DNA of 46,069 bases from a virus: positions 1-46,069 of the IMG/VR virus record IMGVR_UViG_3300046507_000242, one strand, 5' to 3'. Shown here in pieces: positions 41,969-46,069 of the stretch (position 1 is the stretch's first letter; every line of letters starts with the position of its first letter). The notes under the pieces are model-generated. The model was not told the origin of the DNA. It worked only from the letters and a program-made list of their open reading frames with translations, and did no database searches. A program made the position numbers and the translations under genes.

Positions 41969-42556
41969 TTAGTCTGGCATATCAGGCCAAAATCTGTTTC
42001 CTTTAGAGCAATTTTCTGTTTTAGTAAGAACTTGTAGATTGAAGTGGTTATGGAGTCCACACACAATATCGCTTTGTAAAGGTACTATGTGATCCACTTC
42101 ATGCGGTAATCCAGTCTCTACAGAGATATTGGCAGCTTCTCTATAAAAGGACTCCATTACCTGTACATCTGCCCAAGAAGGAGTTGCTTTGGAACTAATG
42201 ACTCGTCTCTTGGAACCCTTGCAGTTTACTTTTTCTGGATTTTGTTTAGACCATTGTCTTGTAGATTCTCTAGCTGCTTCTGGATTATTCCAATACCTAG
42301 CTTTTCTTCTTTCAGATTCTTTCTCTATGTTTTCTAAATAGTACTTTCTGTTATATGCTTTAATATCTCTAACTTGCTGTTTGGCTTTTACCTTATTACT
42401 ATTATTTATATAGTAGCTCTGCGAACGTAGTTTGTCACACATGCAGCAATCACCTCTTAAAAAACGTTCAGAAATATGCCCATTTTTACAAGGTTTTCCA
42501 GTGAAATATCTTTTAAGTCCAGCTGCTTGAGCATCTGATTTAGAAATTATGTTCAC
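41969..42556 (-). CDS. HNH endonuclease (free-standing homing type)
   Basis: A 195-residue protein. The N-terminal half has CKNGH and CCMC cysteines typical of the zinc-binding part of phage HNH proteins, then a Lys/Arg/Asn/Tyr-rich DNA-binding stretch (RKYYLENIEKESERRKARYW). The C-terminal HNH core is HEVDHIVPL, then CGLHNHFNLQVL, then ENCSKGNRF. Free-standing HNH genes invade phage genomes between structural genes. Its AT-rich codons differ from the genes on both sides. Confidence 0.88.
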   Translation of the reverse strand: MNIISKSDAQAAGLKRYFTGKPCKNGHISERFLRGDCCMCDKLRSQSYYINNSNKVKAKQQVRDIKAYNRKYYLENIEKESERRKARYWNNPEAARESTRQWSKQNPEKVNCKGSKRRVISSKATPSWADVQVMESFYREAANISVETGLPHEVDHIVPLQSDIVCGLHNHFNLQVLTKTENCSKGNRFWPDMPD

Positions 42557-42563
42557 AGTTAAT

Positions 42564-42977
42564 TTATGAAATACGTTCTCTACTTGAATTAGTAAGGTTA
42601 TCTACCACAGTAAACTGAGCTAATGTGGTGCCATCCTGCCTAAGCATAACCAGTGTACCAGCAACTTTATCCCATTGCCAACTTCCAAGGGATTCATCCT
42701 GGATGTTTCTTGTAATAGTGTATAGGGATTGCGTTACGACGTTTACAACACCTTGAATAGCACCGAATGCGTACAACAGATAAGTGCCAGTAGTAGCAGG
42801 AGTAAAGGTAAAGTTATAAAGCGGACCTGCACCTGCCGATGCGAAACTTACGACTGGAGTTACAGCCGGAACCCCGTTAAATAGCAATGCTAGATCGGGA
42901 GGTACGCTAAGTCCTGTGCTAGGTCCTTGCGCAGTAACGGTAACAAGATTGTTTACTTCAATAGTTTGTGTATACAT
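42564..42977 (-). CDS. Probable virion protein with Ig-like fold
   Basis: A 137-residue beta-rich protein (VNNLVTVTAQGPSTGLSV, then LYNFTFTPATTGTYLLYAFG) with a layout seen in small phage capsid- or tail-decorating proteins. It is separated from the HNH gene by seven bases and overlaps the upstream gene by one. Function unassigned. Confidence 0.6.
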   Translation of the reverse strand: MYTQTIEVNNLVTVTAQGPSTGLSVPPDLALLFNGVPAVTPVVSFASAGAGPLYNFTFTPATTGTYLLYAFGAIQGVVNVVTQSLYTITRNIQDESLGSWQWDKVAGTLVMLRQDGTTLAQFTVVDNLTNSSRERIS

Positions 42978-43537
42978 TACTCGCCCATCTCTTTAATATA
43001 GCGTTTAATAGCTTTAGCCTTGTTTGCAGTGTCTTCGGCAGTTTGGCCCGCTTCGAGAGAAGTTGGAGGAATAAACTCGAACGGATAAACTGGAGCAGAG
43101 TACCCTTCCTGGCGTAAAAGATACGTAACTGTTACTGGGAATCCAGTTTCGGCTATATCGATATACACGCTATCTTCTGTGAGAATCTTGCGCACTTGCA
43201 CGATTGCATATGCCAATTCCAACGAAGTGGGTGCAGGTACATACTCGAAATCTGCTTCGATGTTATTGATAACATCCGTAGCATAAAGCATAAAAGATGC
43301 ATCTTCGAAAAAGAGTTCAGGCTGCGTAACAAGTATTTGCAGAACACTGATCTTGTCTCTTGTTAGACCATCAAGCTCTACACCTAGAGTAATCGAGATA
43401 GTTTCGATTTCCAGATCTTCCCAACCACCTTTCCCGAAGATACGGTCAAGCGTGGCTTTAATATGAGAAATTGAAGCTAGACCCATACGTGGATCCGGAG
43501 CATTCAATTCAATACCGAAATCTTCTTCTTCAAACAT
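42977..43537 (-). CDS. Structural-region protein, unassigned
   Basis: A 186-residue acidic protein. It has a helical region with WEDLEIETISITLGVELDG (about residues 38-56) and an ordered middle (ATDVINNIEADFEYVPAP). No family recognised. Its position in the minus-strand cluster with virion-like genes suggests a structural or head-tail completion role, which is only an inference. Confidence 0.6.
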   Translation of the reverse strand: MFEEEDFGIELNAPDPRMGLASISHIKATLDRIFGKGGWEDLEIETISITLGVELDGLTRDKISVLQILVTQPELFFEDASFMLYATDVINNIEADFEYVPAPTSLELAYAIVQVRKILTEDSVYIDIAETGFPVTVTYLLRQEGYSAPVYPFEFIPPTSLEAGQTAEDTANKAKAIKRYIKEMGE

Positions 43538-43539
43538 TA

Positions 43540-44427
43540 TTAGACGTTCTTCGTTAGATGGAGAGCAACTTTTTGAAGGTCCATCGGCAGTGTTTCAAGA
43601 ACCTGCTTGAAATGAACCGGACCTCTGTCGTATTCAGCACCCATATCGTCACCGATATATGCACAGAAACGACCCCTACCCAGTTTTGCAATCTTTTCGA
43701 AAGGTACGTTCTGACCACAGAGCTTTACATTAAGTGCTGAAATCACTTGTGCTTCCTTGGTCAGAACAGTTTCTTTGTAGAAGTTGTAGCCCTTCGTTGA
43801 GAGCCCAGCCTGTTTGTCCATTCCGCTAATTGTATCACAAATGTCGCGGACTGTCTCTGGCTTGATTTGACCTTCGATCTTGTGAATTGCAGTAGCAAGC
43901 TTCACAAAGGAAGTGTTATGGGTTTCATAGTAGCGATTGGCAAGAGCCTTTACCGCAGCTTCTTTATCCATATATCCATGACCGGAATAGCGTATAACTT
44001 CATCACTAGGTTCAATGCCTTTAGCTACAGCTTCTTCGTAGAGAGCAGCAGCTTCTTTAGACAGAGTACCTTCCGTGCGTAGCCCAGAAAGCTCACCTTC
44101 AAAGTAAGCTTGTTTAGTGAAGTAGTCGTCGTTAGCAAGAGCAGCTGCTTCAGCTTTTCGCTCATTAGCAGCTTTGACCATACGATCACTGAGTGCAGTG
44201 ACCTGGTCTTCAACGCCATAGGCTTTTACGGCTTTGGCAACCTTTTCGATTGCAAATACATCGACGGCCTTGAATGCAACCTTTTCATGATACTTCAGCT
44301 TGAGAGCCGAAGCAATGCATGAATCTTTGTTGTCAAGGGGCATTTCCTGCTCAACGGAGGCTTGCTTGACAAATGAAGCAGCTTCAGGAACAAGATCTAG
44401 AATTTCTTTAAGTGTATACGCTAGCAT
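43540..44427 (-). CDS. Helical structural-region protein
   Basis: A 295-residue, Lys/Ala/Glu-rich helical protein with several Lys-Gln-Ala or Lys-Glu-Ala turns after short helices (FVKQASVEQ, YFTKQAYFEG, LSKEAAALY, MDKEAAVKA, LTKEAQVIS). These KxA sites resemble the repeated cleavage or repeat signatures of abundant internal virion proteins in large phages. No specific family recognised. Confidence 0.6.
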   Translation of the reverse strand: MLAYTLKEILDLVPEAASFVKQASVEQEMPLDNKDSCIASALKLKYHEKVAFKAVDVFAIEKVAKAVKAYGVEDQVTALSDRMVKAANERKAEAAALANDDYFTKQAYFEGELSGLRTEGTLSKEAAALYEEAVAKGIEPSDEVIRYSGHGYMDKEAAVKALANRYYETHNTSFVKLATAIHKIEGQIKPETVRDICDTISGMDKQAGLSTKGYNFYKETVLTKEAQVISALNVKLCGQNVPFEKIAKLGRGRFCAYIGDDMGAEYDRGPVHFKQVLETLPMDLQKVALHLTKNV

Positions 44428-44448
44428 AGTGTTTATATCTTAATCTGG

Positions 44449-45057
44449 TTACTTAGGCTCATTGCCTAAATCGCGGTTAAACGCAACGGTTTCCGCTTTG
44501 AATTTAGCATCTAGATCAGCATTGACGCCTGCGTCAACCTTCTCCTGAATCTTGTTAAGAATCTTGTTACCGCTCTCCGTAAGAGTAGAACGGACATTGT
44601 TTGCTGTTAGATAGCGGAGGGCATTTTCATTAGTAGGATTATCAATAACATCTTTGATGTGCTGATTCATAATCATACGATCCCTGCGTCTGGAAGCAGT
44701 AGAGAATGCGCTAGTAATAGCGCCAGACATTCCGCCTACCATCGCACCGAGGATAGGTGCACCTGGACTGATCTTCCCTTTATTGAAGGTGACTGCAGTG
44801 CCTGCACTAGCTAGTGCTCCGGTAACTGCGCCAAGTCCAGCTTGAACGAACAGTGAACGTAGACCTTCTCTAAAGTCTCGCTTTGCGATTCCATGAGGGG
44901 TATCGTCGTGAATCATCTGAGCGTAATGCTTGATTGCATCCAGTCGTGTCTGCAACGACAAGGCCTTGAAAGTTGGGTCATCAAGAACCCTATACAGATC
45001 AATACCTTTTTGCTTATAAAAGTCCAAAAGGCTCAGGACGATTTCATTTTCATTCAT
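44449..45057 (-). CDS. Structural-region protein with Gly-rich hydrophobic segments
   Basis: A 202-residue protein. Two Gly/Ala-rich hydrophobic segments (about residues 70-90, LFVQAGLGAVTGALASAGTAV; and 100-118, APILGAMVGGMSGAITSAF) lie between charged helical ends. This is the layout of a membrane-interacting hairpin. It could be an internal virion or ejection protein. No family recognised. Confidence 0.55.
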   Translation of the reverse strand: MNENEIVLSLLDFYKQKGIDLYRVLDDPTFKALSLQTRLDAIKHYAQMIHDDTPHGIAKRDFREGLRSLFVQAGLGAVTGALASAGTAVTFNKGKISPGAPILGAMVGGMSGAITSAFSTASRRRDRMIMNQHIKDVIDNPTNENALRYLTANNVRSTLTESGNKILNKIQEKVDAGVNADLDAKFKAETVAFNRDLGNEPK

Positions 45058-45085
45058 AGTTAAGAATCCAATTTACTCAGATATT

Positions 45086-45730
45086 TTAAGCGGCAACAGC
45101 CTTGATTTCTAATGTCTTTTCCAGAAGTTTAGCGAGATTATTAGTAACGCCAGGAGTCGTTCCCGGATTAACAATGAATTTTGTCTTGAGAAGACTATAA
45201 CCCTCATCTGCTGCAGGGATGAATCGATTTTCAATAAAGAGGAAATCCCATTCACCACTAACTGCAAAACAGCATATAGCAAGGATATCAAACTGACCGC
45301 GCTCAAGCTTTGTTGTAGTGATAGTTCCGATCCCATCGACCTGAACTTCGCGTTTGTCTGTATTTTTTACCATGACAGATCCCTGCCAGGTTTGGCTGAG
45401 GACATCTGATCTAATCGAATCAGTCATCACGGACTTTGCTTCTATAGTGATAGGTACACCTTTGTAAACTACCTTGAAGTCACCTTTCTCCTGATCTCTA
45501 TCTGGAATCTTGATTACAGATTCAACGCCAGGGATCTGGATAATTTGAGCTTTCAATGCACGTTCAGCGAGATAACCTTGAAGGTAGCCGCGAAGAGAAG
45601 AGTTCTCATCTATCAGCTCCTGTATGTCATCCATCGTGAACCCCGAGAGGATGGATACGTTCTGCATAGCGTTTTCGTTATATTCGATTTTCATGGAATT
45701 CTGTACCAGCAGTATTCTTCTGTCAATCAT
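45086..45730 (-). CDS. PD-(D/E)XK nuclease-like protein
   Basis: A 214-residue protein. The nuclease core has E57 in LAERALKAQI, D84 in EKGDFKVVY and E97-x-K99 in ITIEAKS (D-x12-E-x-K), the restriction-endonuclease fold signature. Later, an FDILAICCF strand fits the same fold. The start is uncertain: neither ATG 45730 nor ATG 45694 (residue 13) has a clear ribosome site. Possible roles are a phage restriction enzyme, a host-DNA degrading nuclease or a recombination nuclease. It is the first gene of the right minus-strand cluster. Confidence 0.78.
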   Translation of the reverse strand: MIDRRILLVQNSMKIEYNENAMQNVSILSGFTMDDIQELIDENSSLRGYLQGYLAERALKAQIIQIPGVESVIKIPDRDQEKGDFKVVYKGVPITIEAKSVMTDSIRSDVLSQTWQGSVMVKNTDKREVQVDGIGTITTTKLERGQFDILAICCFAVSGEWDFLFIENRFIPAADEGYSLLKTKFIVNPGTTPGVTNNLAKLLEKTLEIKAVAA

Positions 45731-45888
45731 TTTAATGCTATTCGATTATAGCCTCTAGGAGCCCTTGCTAAGGTCGTATGCTACTCGGGTATCAAACTAT
45801 CTTACTAGAGGCTCTCAGAGGCTCTCAGGAGGTCAGGTAGGTATCTATGGGAGCTGAATGAACTTGGATTTACATACCGTGCTAAAGC
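45731..45888. other. Non-coding region before the right terminal repeat
   Basis: No plausible gene. On the minus strand it holds a TATAAT word (45750 down to 45745) 15 bases before the nuclease ATG, possibly a host-type -10 box; no convincing -35 is seen, and the short leader favours the internal start of that gene. It also contains the tandem 10-bp repeat at 45807-45826. Confidence 0.5.
45807..45826. repeat. Tandem 10-bp near-palindromic repeat
   Basis: AGAGGCTCTC occurs twice head to tail. Each unit contains AGAG-G-CTCT, a palindrome around a single base. A related GCCTCTAGG occurs at 45751-45759. It lies upstream of the right minus-strand cluster and could be an operator. Confidence 0.6.
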
Positions 45889-46069
45889 TGTCCAAAAATG
45901 GTGTCCAGTTTTGTTTTGAGATTTCTCTTTAAAATCAAGGACTTACAAGCTCTGTCCAAAAACGTCCTTTTTAAATTTAGAAATTGGACAGCCGCAAACC
46001 TATACCCAGCTTGGCTTTCAAAAGATTTGTCCAATTGTCCTAGTTTTTTTTCAAACCATACCTCACTTA
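45889..46069. repeat. Right terminal inverted repeat
   Basis: Reverse complement of bases 1-181 with five mismatches and no gaps. It lacks the second arm of the left-end hairpin and lacks a TTGGTATAA next to it, so the two ends differ directly inside the repeat. All five differences are C/T changes. Confidence 0.95.

Noticed and set aside
1-46069. Segment as a transposon bounded by inverted repeats
   Set aside because: No transposase, integrase or invertase gene is recognisable, and no target-site duplication can be judged because flanks are absent.
1-46069. CRISPR arrays, tRNA or rRNA genes
   Set aside because: I saw no regularly spaced direct repeats and no tRNA-like cloverleaf or rRNA sequence, though a reading by eye could miss a divergent tRNA.

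Overview
The window reads as a 46-kb piece of a large tailed, contractile-tail-type bacteriophage of a Gram-negative host. Evidence is a terminase large subunit, a frameshifting tail assembly chaperone, a tape measure, baseplate hub and wedge proteins, a PAAR spike tip, several tail fibres, and a lysis cassette with a two-component spanin (an outer-membrane lipoprotein is meaningful only in a diderm host). Capsid, portal, sheath, tube and DNA replication genes are absent, so this is probably a segment of a larger genome rather than a complete one. The two ends are a 181-bp inverted repeat (five mismatches, no gaps; base i pairs with base 46070-i).

Layout: (1) 1-242, left terminal repeat and promoter. 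(2) 243-5730, plus strand, a tightly overlapping run of early or accessory genes including a DHH phosphoesterase and a dimeric-type dUTPase. (3) 5835-35253, minus strand, the late tail/lysis operon read from terminase (35253) toward the tail spike (5835), with a complete sigma-70-like factor (22747-23463) embedded among baseplate genes. (4) 35363-41831, plus strand, an accessory module whose core is a ubiquitin-like conjugation pathway resembling the plasmid/phage PRTRC type: a 69-aa ubiquitin-like protein (36088-36297), an E2-like protein (37523-38299), a JAMM/JAB isopeptidase (38310-39671) and an E1/ThiF-like adenylating enzyme (40614-41831), interspersed with unrecognised small proteins, two of them cysteine-rich. 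(5) 41969-45730, minus strand, an HNH endonuclease, four probable virion proteins and a PD-(D/E)XK nuclease. (6) 45731-46069, non-coding, and the right terminal repeat.

Regulation: a recurring plus-strand motif TTGGTATAA (often followed by N2-ATATTG) lies before the left operon (203), the accessory module (35276), twice in tandem before the ubiquitin-like gene (35941, 36011), and before the E1 gene (40536). It is a candidate phage promoter. The ubiquitin-like gene has two promoter copies in front, two intrinsic terminators directly behind, and strongly biased codons, which suggests it is made in large excess over its E2 and JAB partners. Clear hairpin terminators end most transcription units.

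The strongest candidate for an exciting system is the phage-borne ubiquitin-like pathway (Ubl + E1 + E2 + JAB). Its substrates and role are unknown from the sequence.
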